A stretch of DNA of 61,810 nt from Pseudomonadota bacterium (lineage in GTDB: Bacteria > Pseudomonadota > Alphaproteobacteria > RF32 > CAG-239): positions 1 to 61,810 of the forward strand of contig JAHALQ010000008.1 of the NCBI GenBank assembly GCA_018362935.1, in the 5' to 3' direction. Below are positions 44,132-52,878 of the stretch, piece by piece (the first letter of the stretch is position 1; each line of letters starts with the position of its first letter). The position numbers and the translations under genes are program-made. A model generated the notes under the pieces. The model was given only the letters and a program-made list of their open reading frames with translations. It did no database searches and was not told where the DNA came from.

Positions 44132-45334
44132 ATGAACATTCACGAATACCAGGCCAAAAAGATTTTGCAGCAGTACGGTATCCGCACGCCCAAAGGCGGC
44201 GTGGCTTATACGCCCAACGAGGCCAAGCGGACGGCGGCCAAAGCCTCGCGCAGCGGCCCGTGGATGCTCAAGGCGCAAATTCAGTCAGGCGCCCGTCAAA
44301 AAGGTTACTTTCTGGAAAAATCGGCCGGACCGCGCGGCGGTATCCGGGTAATCAAATCACGCCGCGATATTTTGCGCAATGCCGAACAAATGCTCGGTTC
44401 TACTCTGGTAACCATTCAGACCGGCCCGGAAGGCAAAACCGTCAGCCGCCTTTATGTCGAAGAATACAGCAAAATTGCCCGGATTTTTTATGCCGGCATT
44501 GCGATTGACCGCGTGCATTCGGCATTGGTGCTGCTGGTGGCGGCGATTAAAAACGAAGACATTACCAATATTGCCTTTAACAATCCCGAGAAAATTCTTA
44601 AAATTAATCTGGATTTAGAGGGTGATACCAAACCTGAGCAGGTTCAGCAGGTAATGGATTTCTTAAAGCTTCCTCCCAAAAGCGCGCGCAGTCTGGAAAC
44701 TTTCATCAACGGCATGCACCGGGCTTTTATTGATTATGACGCCAGCATGATAGAAATTAATCCGGTCGGCGTGATGAAAAACGGCGAGCTGGTCGCGCTG
44801 GATGCCAAAATATCGTTTGATGACAACGCCTTGTTCCGTCACCCTGATATTGCCGCGCTGCAGGATGATTACGAAGCTTCCGAACGCGAGCTGCAAGCGG
44901 CCAAATATAAATTTAATTACAGCGAGTTCAGCGGTTCGGTCGGTTGTATCGTCAACGGTGACGGGCTGGCGCTGGCCGTTATGGACATGCTCCGCGTTAA
45001 AAATCTGGATACTGCTTGTTTCCTGAACGTCAAAGGCGGTGTTGACAAAGACAAGATTGCTTCGGGCATCAAAATCATTATGACCAATCCGCGGGTTGAG
45101 GGTATTTTGATTAACATTCTCGGCGGTTTTTTGCGCTGTAACTTAATTGCCGACGGAATTATCTCCGCCGCATCCGAAGTCGGTTTGAATGTTCCGCTGG
45201 TTGTCCGTTTTGAGGGAACCAACAAAGAGGACGCCAAGGAAATTCTCGCCAAATCCAAACTGCCGATTATTCTGGCGGATTCGATGGAAGACGCGGTGGC
45301 CAAACTGGCCGAAGCCATGGAGGATGCCGACTGA
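44132..45334 (+). CDS. Succinyl-CoA synthetase beta-like subunit, divergent
   Basis: 400 residues, start MNIHEYQAKKILQQYGI as in SucC, ATP-grasp fold with MIEINPVGV (the conserved Glu). Other core motifs differ from the norm: VNGDGLAL for VNGAGLAM, FLNVKGGV for FLDVGGGA, and NILGGFLRCN for NIFGGIxRCD. The last two cluster near the CoA/phosphohistidine-binding end. It overlaps the alpha-like gene by one base (TGATG). Since its partner lacks the phosphohistidine, this pair is probably not an ordinary succinyl-CoA ligase; see findings. Confidence 0.8.
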   Translation: MNIHEYQAKKILQQYGIRTPKGGVAYTPNEAKRTAAKASRSGPWMLKAQIQSGARQKGYFLEKSAGPRGGIRVIKSRRDILRNAEQMLGSTLVTIQTGPEGKTVSRLYVEEYSKIARIFYAGIAIDRVHSALVLLVAAIKNEDITNIAFNNPEKILKINLDLEGDTKPEQVQQVMDFLKLPPKSARSLETFINGMHRAFIDYDASMIEINPVGVMKNGELVALDAKISFDDNALFRHPDIAALQDDYEASERELQAAKYKFNYSEFSGSVGCIVNGDGLALAVMDMLRVKNLDTACFLNVKGGVDKDKIASGIKIIMTNPRVEGILINILGGFLRCNLIADGIISAASEVGLNVPLVVRFEGTNKEDAKEILAKSKLPIILADSMEDAVAKLAEAMEDAD

Positions 45335-46203
45335 TGTCAATTTTTGTAAACAAACAGACCAAAGTTTTATGCCAGGGAATTACCGGTACGCAGGCAACCT
45401 TTCATATCCGCCGTTCGCTGGATTACGGCACGCAGGTTGTCGGCGGCGTTACCCCGGGCAAAGGCGGCGAAATGCACCTCGGCCTTCCGGTCTTTAACAC
45501 GGTCAAGGAAGCCAAAAAGGAAACCGGAGCCAATGCCAGCGTAATGTATGTTCCGGCACCTTATGTAAAGTCGGCGGTCAAAGAGGCCGTTGAGGCAGAG
45601 CTTGATTTGGTTGTCTGTATTGCCGACGGCGTGCCGGTGAAGGACATGCTTGAAATCAACCATATGCTGGCCGGTTCAAAAACCAAGCTTATCGGCCCCA
45701 ATACGCCGGGAATTATTACCCCCGGCGAGGCGCGGCTCGGAATTTTTCCCGAAAACATTCACACGCCGGGTTGCATCGGCATTGTTTCTCGTTCGTCAAC
45801 GCTGACTTACGAAGCGGTGATTGAAACCGTCGAAGCCGGTTATGGGCAGTCAACGGTCTTGGGGCTGGGCGATGACATGCTGATTGGCGTTGACTTTGTC
45901 GAGGCTTTGAAACGTTTTCACGAAGATGAAGCAACCAAGGCTGTTATCGTGCTGGGACGCTTGGGCGGAACATTTGAAGAAGCCGGTGCCGAGTTTTACA
46001 AATCATTGGCGCATAAAAAACCGGTGATTGGCTTTGTCGCGGGCAATGCTATTCCTTTCGGGCATAAAATGGGTTATGCCGGCGATGTTATTACCAAGGG
46101 CTATATTTCCACTCAGGATAAAAAAGATATTATGCAGGATGCCGGCATGACAATTGTCGACAATATCAACGACATTAGCATAGAGCTGGCTAAACTGGCA
46201 TGA
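45334..46203 (+). CDS. Succinyl-CoA synthetase alpha-like subunit lacking phosphohistidine
   Basis: 289 residues with the SucD plan: Rossmann CoA-binding domain (TKVLCQGITGTQATFHIRRS), GGVTPGKGG, GPNTPGIITPGEARLGI. The catalytic loop that reads RMGHAGAI in SucD reads KMGYAGDV here (around residue 249), so the phosphorylated histidine is a tyrosine. The glutamate that holds it (GEIGGSAEE) is replaced in LGRLGGTFEE, and GIGGDP reads GLGDDM. The fold seems intact but phosphoryl transfer by the known route does not look possible. A genuine sucCD may exist elsewhere. Confidence 0.8.
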   Translation: MSIFVNKQTKVLCQGITGTQATFHIRRSLDYGTQVVGGVTPGKGGEMHLGLPVFNTVKEAKKETGANASVMYVPAPYVKSAVKEAVEAELDLVVCIADGVPVKDMLEINHMLAGSKTKLIGPNTPGIITPGEARLGIFPENIHTPGCIGIVSRSSTLTYEAVIETVEAGYGQSTVLGLGDDMLIGVDFVEALKRFHEDEATKAVIVLGRLGGTFEEAGAEFYKSLAHKKPVIGFVAGNAIPFGHKMGYAGDVITKGYISTQDKKDIMQDAGMTIVDNINDISIELAKLA

Positions 46204-46919
46204 GCTTGTGGACGGATATCCTTAATTTTATTCTGCCGCCGCGTTGTTTGAAATGCGGCAAAATTCTTAAAGAAAATACCGGGCTTTGCGCAGATTGTTT
46301 TGATGAAATCAATTTCATAACCCGTCCCTTTTGCCGCAAATGCGGACATCCTTTGGAAAATGCCGTTTTGGACGACAGTTCTCTGCTCTGCGGCAGCTGC
46401 TTAAAGAAAACCCGCCGCCCGTTCCGGCTGAGCCGTTCGGCTTTTGCTTATGACGAGGCCAGCAAAGGGCTGATTATCGGTTTTAAGTTCAATGATAAAA
46501 CCGAAAATGCCAGATTTCTGGCGCAAACCATGCTTGTTGCGGGAGAAGATATTTTTAAAGCCGGGGTGGACGTTATTGTTCCGGTTCCGCTGCACCTGAC
46601 CCGTCTGATTAACCGACGTTATAATCAATCGGCTCTACTGGCAAGTCAGCTGTCCAAGTTAAGCGGCTGCCCGGCAGACAGCACGTCATTTGTCAAACAC
46701 CGCCGGACGCGCCCGCAGGTCGAATTAACGGGAATAGCCAGAGTCCGCAACGTCAAAGACGCTTTCTCTGTCAAAAATCCGGAAAAGATAAAAGGCAAAC
46801 GGGTTTTGCTGATTGATGATGTTTTAACCACGGGATCAACTTTAAGAGAATGTGCGCTGGCTCTCAAAAAGGCCGGAGCGAAGTCAGTCGATACCCTGAC
46901 CGCTGCCCGGGTTATATAG
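46200..46919 (+). CDS. comF: ComF-family phosphoribosyltransferase
   Basis: 239 residues. The N-terminal zinc region has CLKCGK, CADC, CRKCGHP and CGSC pairs; the C-terminal type I PRTase domain has the PRPP loop VLLIDDVLTTGST. ComF proteins help DNA uptake in competent bacteria; in others their role is unclear. The start overlaps the sucD-like stop by four bases. Confidence 0.9.
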   Translation: MSLWTDILNFILPPRCLKCGKILKENTGLCADCFDEINFITRPFCRKCGHPLENAVLDDSSLLCGSCLKKTRRPFRLSRSAFAYDEASKGLIIGFKFNDKTENARFLAQTMLVAGEDIFKAGVDVIVPVPLHLTRLINRRYNQSALLASQLSKLSGCPADSTSFVKHRRTRPQVELTGIARVRNVKDAFSVKNPEKIKGKRVLLIDDVLTTGSTLRECALALKKAGAKSVDTLTAARVI

Positions 46920-46930
46920 AAGGATAAACA

Positions 46931-47293
46931 ATGAAAAAAGCAAATAAGCAGCATGTTCTGTCATATATCAAAGAACAATACGGCGTAATGCCCGAATATT
47001 TATGGCACAAATTTCCGGATTATGCGGTTTTTCGGCATTCGAACAACCGAAAATGGTTTGCGGCTGTCATGAATGTTCCCGCCGCCAAATTGGGGCTTTC
47101 CGGAGAGGATATCAAAGAAATCATCAACCTGAAATGCAATCCGCTGTTAATCGGTTCGCTGCGCGAAAGCGAAGGTTTTTTGCCTGCGTATCATATGAAT
47201 AAAGAAAATTGGATAAGCGTTTTACTCGACGGAACGGTAGACAGAGATGAAATCTGCCGGTTGATAGATATGAGCTATGAGTTGACCTGCTGA
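46931..47293 (+). CDS. MmcQ/YjbR family protein
   Basis: 120 residues with the CyaY-like fold features of YjbR: LWHKFPDYAVFRHSNNRKWFAAVM, LGLSG, LKCNPLLIGSLRES and AYHMNKENWISVLLDG. These bind DNA in some members; function is not settled. Eleven bases after comF with AGAAGGA upstream. Confidence 0.88.
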   Translation: MKKANKQHVLSYIKEQYGVMPEYLWHKFPDYAVFRHSNNRKWFAAVMNVPAAKLGLSGEDIKEIINLKCNPLLIGSLRESEGFLPAYHMNKENWISVLLDGTVDRDEICRLIDMSYELTC

Positions 47294-47310
47294 CTTTATG
47301 CTGAATCAGG

Positions 47311-47931
47311 CTATTTGCTTCGGTTGTCTTTGATTTGTGAGAGCTTGGTTATATCCGCTCCCTCATTCTCTTTTACAATTTTTATAAAATTTGAAACAAA
47401 TTGTTGATATTTCTGAAATAACGGGTTGCCGGCATCATGCTTTAAATATGCGGAAGCCAGTGACTGATAATACCATAAATGTTTATTTTTGTCAGGCTCA
47501 TTAAAATTGTTCCATAGAGCGGGCCCGGACTTTTTATAATCTTCAATGAATGATGTGACGTTATGGAGTTTATCCGCGCAGGAAACCATCAAAGCATCCT
47601 GATCGTCCAGTTTTGTAATGTACTCGATTGTGTGTTTTTTTCGCTCTATCCACGGAAGGCTTTTGTCCGGCTCGGATGCGGATTGAACCAGTTCAAGAAC
47701 CCTGGGTCCAAATCGTTTTTCAATTTGTTCAGGGGTGACAGAGGTGTCTTCGAGAGTATCATGCAGGAGGCCGGCAATAATAACATCTTCTTTGTCGGTA
47801 TTTTGCATTAAGATGTCCATAACCGCAATAGGATGAAGTATATACGGAACCTTTCGTCCTTTTCGGTATTGCCCTAAGTGGGCTTTTTGCGCAAAATCAA
47901 TAGCTTGAAATATTTTATCCATCGTGTTCAT
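47311..47931 (-). CDS. HD-domain hydrolase, RelA/SpoT hydrolase-like
   Basis: 206 residues. The HD motifs of ppGpp hydrolases are visible: YILHPIAVMDIL, LLHDTLEDTSVT (HD and ED), and SCADKLHNV. There is no synthetase, TGS or ACT domain, so it resembles a small alarmone hydrolase (MESH1 type) with an extra C-terminal helical region of about 50 residues. Activity on ppGpp is inferred from family motifs. No clear partner gene lies beside it. Confidence 0.75.
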   Translation of the reverse strand: MNTMDKIFQAIDFAQKAHLGQYRKGRKVPYILHPIAVMDILMQNTDKEDVIIAGLLHDTLEDTSVTPEQIEKRFGPRVLELVQSASEPDKSLPWIERKKHTIEYITKLDDQDALMVSCADKLHNVTSFIEDYKKSGPALWNNFNEPDKNKHLWYYQSLASAYLKHDAGNPLFQKYQQFVSNFIKIVKENEGADITKLSQIKDNRSK

Positions 47932-48003
47932 CCATAATTGAATTGACGTTTTTATGAAAGCGGGCAGGCTTGCAAAATCAGGCTGCTCATACTTATTAAT
48001 TAT

Positions 48004-48753
48004 TTACTTTTTTACAATAAAAATCATATTGTTAGGATTTTGGGCATCATTAAATGGTGTCATTTCAAAATCTCCGAAAACATCAACAATCTTAAAATTA
48101 AGATATTTTAATAAATATTCAATTTCATACCTCATTAGATATCTTGAAGTCCAATTATATGATACTTTTTCATCATTGCACTCATATATCCTTTTTGCTC
48201 TAAAAATTTGATTTTTTGTATCAATATCTTCAATTACAAAAGAGGTATAGAAATCTTGATTGTTTTCTTTAATATGTTTTTTACCTATTTCAATATTTTT
48301 ATTATTTTCAAACCCGTATAATAAATCAGGAGATGGGTATAAAACATCAAAAATTAAAAATCCGCCGTCTTCTATTAAATCTTTAAGCTGTCTTAGTAAT
48401 TCTTCTTGCTCTTTAATTGTCGTAATTTCTTGCAAGAGCCTAAAGGGAAGAATAACTAAAGAATATTTTTCTTTCGTTTTATAAGCAGATGAAAAAACAT
48501 TAAATATATTGACATTATTTTTGATTTTAGATTCTAAAAAGTTAATTTGCTTCAGGCAGTATTCATATCTTTCCAAATTAGGCTCTAAGCCATCTATGAG
48601 CAATCCTTCTTGGGCTATTTTTAACAATATTCTGCCTGTGCCGCTTCCAACTTCCAGTATGCGTTTTGTACCGTATTTTTTGGCCATATTAACATAAAAG
48701 TTCACATCTTTATTGTTTTTGTAAAATAAATCATAAAAATAATCTTCCTTCAT
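48004..48753 (-). CDS. Class I SAM-dependent methyltransferase, AT-rich
   Basis: 249 residues. RILEVGSGTGRILLKIA is motif I of class I methyltransferases, LIDGLEPNLERYEYC motif II and DGGFLIFDVL motif IV/VI. Codon use is far more A/T-rich than that of neighbours, with AAA, AAT and TTA predominating, which suggests recent horizontal transfer; it sits 200 bases from a tRNA gene, a common insertion site. Substrate unknown. Confidence 0.8.
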   Translation of the reverse strand: MKEDYFYDLFYKNNKDVNFYVNMAKKYGTKRILEVGSGTGRILLKIAQEGLLIDGLEPNLERYEYCLKQINFLESKIKNNVNIFNVFSSAYKTKEKYSLVILPFRLLQEITTIKEQEELLRQLKDLIEDGGFLIFDVLYPSPDLLYGFENNKNIEIGKKHIKENNQDFYTSFVIEDIDTKNQIFRAKRIYECNDEKVSYNWTSRYLMRYEIEYLLKYLNFKIVDVFGDFEMTPFNDAQNPNNMIFIVKK

Positions 48754-48921
48754 AAAACTTCTCCGAATAGGTTTGGAATAAATTATAAATCAAAGAGGTT
48801 AAAAATAAAGAAAATTTTATCGAACCGGTAAAAGAATTTGAAGGAGTTAAGGTTTGCAACAAAGGACGTGAGTCGACCGTCGCGAAATTAGATGCCAAAG
48901 CGTATTCTTTCCCGGCAACAA

Positions 48922-48945
48922 AAAAACTCCCCGGAGGGAGTTTTT
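48922..48945 (-). terminator. Terminator of tRNA-Thr
   Basis: Ten-bp stem AAAAACTCCC/GGGAGTTTTT with a four-base loop directly after the tRNA 3' end on the minus strand. The flanking 48754-48921 stretch holds no gene that I can support. Confidence 0.85.
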
Positions 48946-48947
48946 AA

Positions 48948-49022
48948 TGGTGCCGCTGGCAAGAATCGGACTTGCGACCCCGTCATTACCAATGACGTGC
49001 TCTACCACTGAGCTACAGCGGC
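48948..49022 (-). tRNA. tRNA-Thr (anticodon GGT)
   Basis: 75 nt including encoded CCA. Acceptor GCCGCTG pairs with CAGCGGC, D arm GTAGCTCAGTGGTAGAGC, anticodon stem CGTCA/TGACG with loop TTGGTAA giving GGT, and a T arm around GTCGCAAGTCCGATTCTTGC. All arms fold. Confidence 0.95.
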
Positions 49023-49062
49023 ATGAAATTTACAAAGTTTGCCGCTTTCCGCCCCGGTCATG

Positions 49063-49214
49063 CGTCATTGGTAATGACGTGCCTTCGGCATCTAAGCTCA
49101 ATGCGGTCGTTATCACTTCCCTGTTTCGCTAAGATGTTCCGAAGAACTCGCAGACAAAATTGATATGTCCATATCAATTTTACTTAGCGTTACCACTGAG
49201 CTACAGCGGCATGA
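49063..49214. repeat. Rearranged tRNA-Thr scar with nested palindromes
   Basis: 49191-49214 repeats the 24 bases at 49003-49026, the 5' end of tRNA-Thr with flank. 49063-49080 holds an inverted copy of the anticodon arm (loop TTGGTAA on the plus strand). Between them are nested inverted repeats: CGCTAAG (49127-49133) with CTTAGCG (49183-49189), GTTC/GAAC (49136-49147) and a perfect 12-bp hairpin AAAATTGATATG/CATATCAATTTT (49156-49181). It looks like a second tRNA-Thr copy broken by a palindromic element, or an integration scar. Confidence 0.7.
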
Positions 49215-49275
49215 TGTATCATGCGAGAGGTAACATACCAAACATTTCGTAAAAATCAAGCATGTTTTTTAATTT

Positions 49276-49725
49276 TTATAATTTTTTTTGCAAAACCATA
49301 TGCAAAAGGGGAAACGGGTTGCCGGCGTCGTCCGTTTCGCTGCGGCCGCAGACTGTAAATCCCATATGTTCGTAAAAGCCCAATGCGGCCGGGTTTTGCT
49401 CATTGACGCACAATTTGACAACGCCGTATTCGCTTACGGCCAGCTCCAAAAGCTGCCGCCCAAGCCCTTTGCCTCGTGCTTCGGGGTGCAAAAACAGCAT
49501 TTCCAGACTTCCTTCGGCAATTCCCATGAAGCCGAGCGTTTTGCCGTCGTCTTCGGCAACAATCAGTGTTTCAATTTGTTTGAGGCCGTCCGGCACCTGC
49601 TCCCGGATTCGGCAGATGTCGTCTTCTGTCAGAAACAAATGCGTCGCGCGAACGGATTCTTCCCATACAGACAGCAGATTGGTTATTAAATTCTCGTTCC
49701 TGTTTTCGACTTCTCGGATTGTCAT
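49276..49725 (-). CDS. GNAT-family N-acetyltransferase, YjaB-like
   Basis: 149 residues from MTIREVENRN (49725); a start two codons earlier is also possible. SVWEESVRATHLFLTEDDI at the N terminus and LFLHPEARGKGLGRQLL, which contains the acetyl-CoA loop (RGKGLG), then NPAALGFYEHMGF are typical of the YjaB/PhnO-like GNAT group. Acceptor substrate unknown. It is divergent from the murA-side genes. Confidence 0.82.
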   Translation of the reverse strand: MTIREVENRNENLITNLLSVWEESVRATHLFLTEDDICRIREQVPDGLKQIETLIVAEDDGKTLGFMGIAEGSLEMLFLHPEARGKGLGRQLLELAVSEYGVVKLCVNEQNPAALGFYEHMGFTVCGRSETDDAGNPFPLLHMVLQKKL

Positions 49726-49811
49726 TTTCATCTTCCGGTATGGAGCGGTGTTATCTATTTTTTAATCATATTCATGTATTTTTTATTAATAAACCAAGGA
49801 TAACCCGAATT

Positions 49812-49970
49812 ATGACAGAAACCAAGCCCAAAAAACACAAAACCAGAGCACAGCAGCGTTTTGAGCGCGAAGCCAAAGCCCTGCAAAAGAACCTTGAAAA
49901 ACGCAAACGCCAGCAAGCTCAGCGCGAACAGGTCAAAAAGGAGGACGATCATGGACAAGATAAAAATTAA
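49812..49970 (+). CDS. Small basic helical protein upstream of murA
   Basis: 52 residues from MTETKPKKHKTRAQ; nearly all Lys, Arg, Gln, Glu and Ala, predicted to be one long helix. It overlaps murA by 20 nt and carries the murA ribosome site (GGAGGA) within its 3' end, so it is coupled to murA. I do not recognise a family. Codon periodicity cannot be judged on such a short gene, so it could be a leader peptide. Confidence 0.55.
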   Translation: MTETKPKKHKTRAQQRFEREAKALQKNLEKRKRQQAQREQVKKEDDHGQDKN

Positions 49971-51249
49971 AGGTGGCAAAGCCTTAGAAGGAAAAATTTA
50001 TATCAGCGGAGCCAAAAATGCGGCTCTTCCTTTAATCTGCGCCAGCCTGCTGACGGATGAAACCGTTACGCTGACCAATATGCCGATGCTTTCCGACATA
50101 AAGGCGATGAACGCCCTGCTGGAGCAGCTTGGTACCAAAATAGAAGAGTTTGACGACTTTGTCGACGGCCATTCGACCAAGACCTATTCATACCGTACCA
50201 AAGAAGCAACAAGCCTGACGGCGCCTTATGATTATGTCCGCAAAATGCGTGCATCGTATTATGTATTGGGGCCTTTGCTGGCTCGTTACGGCAAATGCGA
50301 ACTTTCGCTGCCCGGCGGCTGTGCCATTGGCGCGCGCCCGATGGATATTCATCTCAATTCTTTGGAACAGATGGGCGCGCATATTGAAATCAAAAACGGT
50401 TATATTTATGCCGATGTTGATAAAAAGCTGAAAGGCGCTCATATAATTTTCCCATTGGTTTCCGTCGGCGCCACTTGCAATATTCTGATGGCTGCCGTCT
50501 TGGCCGAAGGCCGCACGGTTCTGGAAAATGCAGCCAAAGAACCGGAAATCGGCGATTTGGCCAATCTCCTCAATGCCATGGGCGCCAAAATCGAGGGTAT
50601 AGGCACATCGGTATTGACGATTGACGGCGTGGACAGACTTCACGGCGCCGCCCATAAGGTCATTGCCGACCGTATCGAGGCCGGGTCATACGCGGTTGCT
50701 GCCGCAATTACGCGCGGCAAAATTGAGTTAATCAACGCGCTGCCCTGGACATTAAAACGGCCGCTGCAAATCCTGCGCGAAATGGGCGTTAATGTGACGG
50801 AAAACGAAGACAGCATCGTCATTGACGCCAAAGGCTGCACATTGATCGGCAAAGACATTATGACCGAGCCGTTTCCGGGTTTTCCCACGGATTTGCAGGC
50901 GCAGTTTCTTGCGCTGATGCTGACTGCCGAAGGAGCATCCATGGTGACGGAAACGATTTTTGAAAACCGTTTTATGCATGTGCCCGAACTTCTGCGCATG
51001 GGCGCCAATATAAATGTACACGGCCATGCTTCGGCAATTGTCCGCGGCGTTAAAAAACTTTCCGGCGCTCAGGTTATGGCGACGGATTTGCGCGCGTCGT
51101 TTGCGCTGATTCTTGCCGGTTTGGTCGCCGAAGGCGAAACCACCGTCAACCGCGTCTACCACCTTGACCGCGGTTATGAGCGCCTTGAAGAAAAGCTTAA
51201 AGGCGTCGGCGCCGTGATTGAACGTGTTAAAGAAAGTGATGAAGAATAA
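49951..51249 (+). CDS. murA: UDP-N-acetylglucosamine 1-carboxyvinyltransferase
   Basis: About 432 residues from MDKIKIKGG at 49951; GGAGGA is ten bases upstream, while the longer frame from 49861 is the small gene in another phase. GAKNAALPLICASLL and the active-site cysteine loop LPGGCAIGARPMDIHL are present, so it should be fosfomycin-sensitive. Catalyses the first committed step of peptidoglycan synthesis. Confidence 0.96.
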   Translation: MDKIKIKGGKALEGKIYISGAKNAALPLICASLLTDETVTLTNMPMLSDIKAMNALLEQLGTKIEEFDDFVDGHSTKTYSYRTKEATSLTAPYDYVRKMRASYYVLGPLLARYGKCELSLPGGCAIGARPMDIHLNSLEQMGAHIEIKNGYIYADVDKKLKGAHIIFPLVSVGATCNILMAAVLAEGRTVLENAAKEPEIGDLANLLNAMGAKIEGIGTSVLTIDGVDRLHGAAHKVIADRIEAGSYAVAAAITRGKIELINALPWTLKRPLQILREMGVNVTENEDSIVIDAKGCTLIGKDIMTEPFPGFPTDLQAQFLALMLTAEGASMVTETIFENRFMHVPELLRMGANINVHGHASAIVRGVKKLSGAQVMATDLRASFALILAGLVAEGETTVNRVYHLDRGYERLEEKLKGVGAVIERVKESDEE

Positions 51250-51321
51250 AAATTGATACTGGTCAAATTTGTTTTAAGCTGTTATATTTTGTGCAAATGA
51301 TAACAGTTGAGGATTACGACC

Positions 51322-51714
51322 ATGAAAAAATTGCTTTCCGTTTTTGCGTTGTTGCTGCTGATATGCGGTTGTTCCAGAGAGCCGGGTTTTGCAGGCAAGA
51401 CATACCAGCTTCAAAATGCCCAGAACAACGTCAAGGTGATTCTGGCGTTTGCCAAAGACGAGCCGCGTTATTACGGTGCGGTCGTTAACCGTTATTTCGG
51501 CACTTATGAACTGAACGGTTCCAAAATCAAATTCGGGCCGGCCGGCGTGACTATGATGATGGGGCCGGAGGCCGAAATGGAAGCCGAACGGAATTTTTTG
51601 GGAATTCTACCGCATGTTACCGGGTTTAAAATGGCTGGCAGTAATCTGGTGCTGATAACCGATAACGGCCAGGAACTCGGTTTTAAGGAAATCCCTGCCG
51701 AAACGGACAAATAA
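51322..51714 (+). CDS. Lipoprotein of unknown function, META/HslJ-like
   Basis: 130 residues from MKKLLSVF at 51322 (GAGGA eight bases upstream). Lipobox LLLLICGCSR, with Cys near residue 18. The mature part is a small beta-rich domain (KTYQLQNAQNNVKVILAFA, FGTYELNGSKIKFGPAGVTMMMGPEAEMEAERNF in part) that resembles META-domain proteins such as HslJ. Followed by a terminator. Confidence 0.75.
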   Translation: MKKLLSVFALLLLICGCSREPGFAGKTYQLQNAQNNVKVILAFAKDEPRYYGAVVNRYFGTYELNGSKIKFGPAGVTMMMGPEAEMEAERNFLGILPHVTGFKMAGSNLVLITDNGQELGFKEIPAETDK

Positions 51715-51725
51715 CCAAAGAATGT

Positions 51726-51755
51726 AAAGCCCCTCGTTCAGAGGGGTTTTGTTTT
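51726..51755 (+). terminator. Terminator after the META-like lipoprotein gene
   Basis: Stem CCCCTC (51730-51735) with GAGGGG (51741-51746) followed by TTTTGTTTT. Confidence 0.85.
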
Positions 51756-51783
51756 GCTGCGTATGCCTGAACATAATAGCTGT

Positions 51784-52878
51784 TTATACCCTTCTGCGGT
51801 ATTTACGGCGGAAGTTTTGGCGCGCTTTCTTGACAGGTATAAAACAGCTGAGAAAACGTACCAGCCACAAAGGCAAATACGATTGTTTGCCCACATTGAT
51901 TTCGGGCGTGTCCGGCAGCTGGCTGATGAATGACATTAAAGTGTCAATGTTATGTATGGAAAAAAGCCGGACGGCAGCCTTTTGCAGCGCGGCGCGTTCT
52001 CCGACAGCCTTTTGATATCCGTTTTTTATTTCATCGGCTATTTCCGCAGCAGACAGCTTGCGCCGGGTAGCTCTTCCGGAAAAATTTTGGGAAGCTTCTT
52101 TGTTAAAATTTCCGAGATTAATATATCCGCAGCCGCCGAATTTGTCATATTCATAAATAGGAATGCACATGCCGAGTGAATATTGAACCGTCTTGCCGAT
52201 ACTGATAATCAGGTCATATTGTGACAATAGTTTTGGCGATACCTGCTTTTGGGCATATTCTATGCCGATAAAGTCAACAATTGTGTCCTTGAAAAAGCCC
52301 GGCAAAAGTTTTAATTCGTCCGGAACATGATTGGATATGACGGCAATTCTTTTAAGTTTGGGGTTTGCCGCCGCCTTTCCGATAAAATTATCGGGCAGAA
52401 AGTTCGGCAGCACAAAGATTTTGTGTTCGGGAATTTTGTCAGTTTCAATCAGTTTTTGTTTGGTTTCTTCCGAATTGGCAACCAGCAGAGAAAGCTGTCT
52501 GTGGAAAGGGGCGGGTTTTTCCAGTTCGGCAAATGGACTTAAAATAACATTTATAATTTTTTTATACTTCAGGGAAGTCCCCAGCAAAAAAGACAAAACC
52601 GGAGAATGTAAGGCGAAGACGATGTCATAAATAATATGGCGCGGCAATTCGTCCGGCCGAAACAGAAAAAATTTCTTTTTTTGAGCTAATAAGGCGATTT
52701 CATCGGAAATGTTCGGCGAGACGATATAAATCTGCACATTCCCATCTTTCTGAGATAAATATTCTGCCATTTCAAAGACATGAATCTGGCTTCCTGAAAA
52801 ATAATTTAAATAGTAGGCCGTAAAAAGAATATTTTTTGTATAGTCAGGCAAAGTTAGTCCTCCGAAGCTATAAATCAT
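51784..52878 (-). CDS. Glycosyltransferase-like protein of the second glycan operon
   Basis: 364 residues. The two-domain outline of GT-B enzymes is visible: GSQIHVFEMAEYLSQ at the start, KIINVILSPFAELEKPAP, and a C-terminal half with RIAVISNHVPDELKLLPGF and YSLGMCIPIYEYDKFGGCGYI where a nucleotide-sugar site would lie. It ends in a basic tail (KKARQNFRRKYRRRV). It overlaps the RgpF-like gene by 11 nt and is therefore part of the operon behind leader copy 2. Sugar unknown. Confidence 0.65.
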   Translation of the reverse strand: MIYSFGGLTLPDYTKNILFTAYYLNYFSGSQIHVFEMAEYLSQKDGNVQIYIVSPNISDEIALLAQKKKFFLFRPDELPRHIIYDIVFALHSPVLSFLLGTSLKYKKIINVILSPFAELEKPAPFHRQLSLLVANSEETKQKLIETDKIPEHKIFVLPNFLPDNFIGKAAANPKLKRIAVISNHVPDELKLLPGFFKDTIVDFIGIEYAQKQVSPKLLSQYDLIISIGKTVQYSLGMCIPIYEYDKFGGCGYINLGNFNKEASQNFSGRATRRKLSAAEIADEIKNGYQKAVGERAALQKAAVRLFSIHNIDTLMSFISQLPDTPEINVGKQSYLPLWLVRFLSCFIPVKKARQNFRRKYRRRV

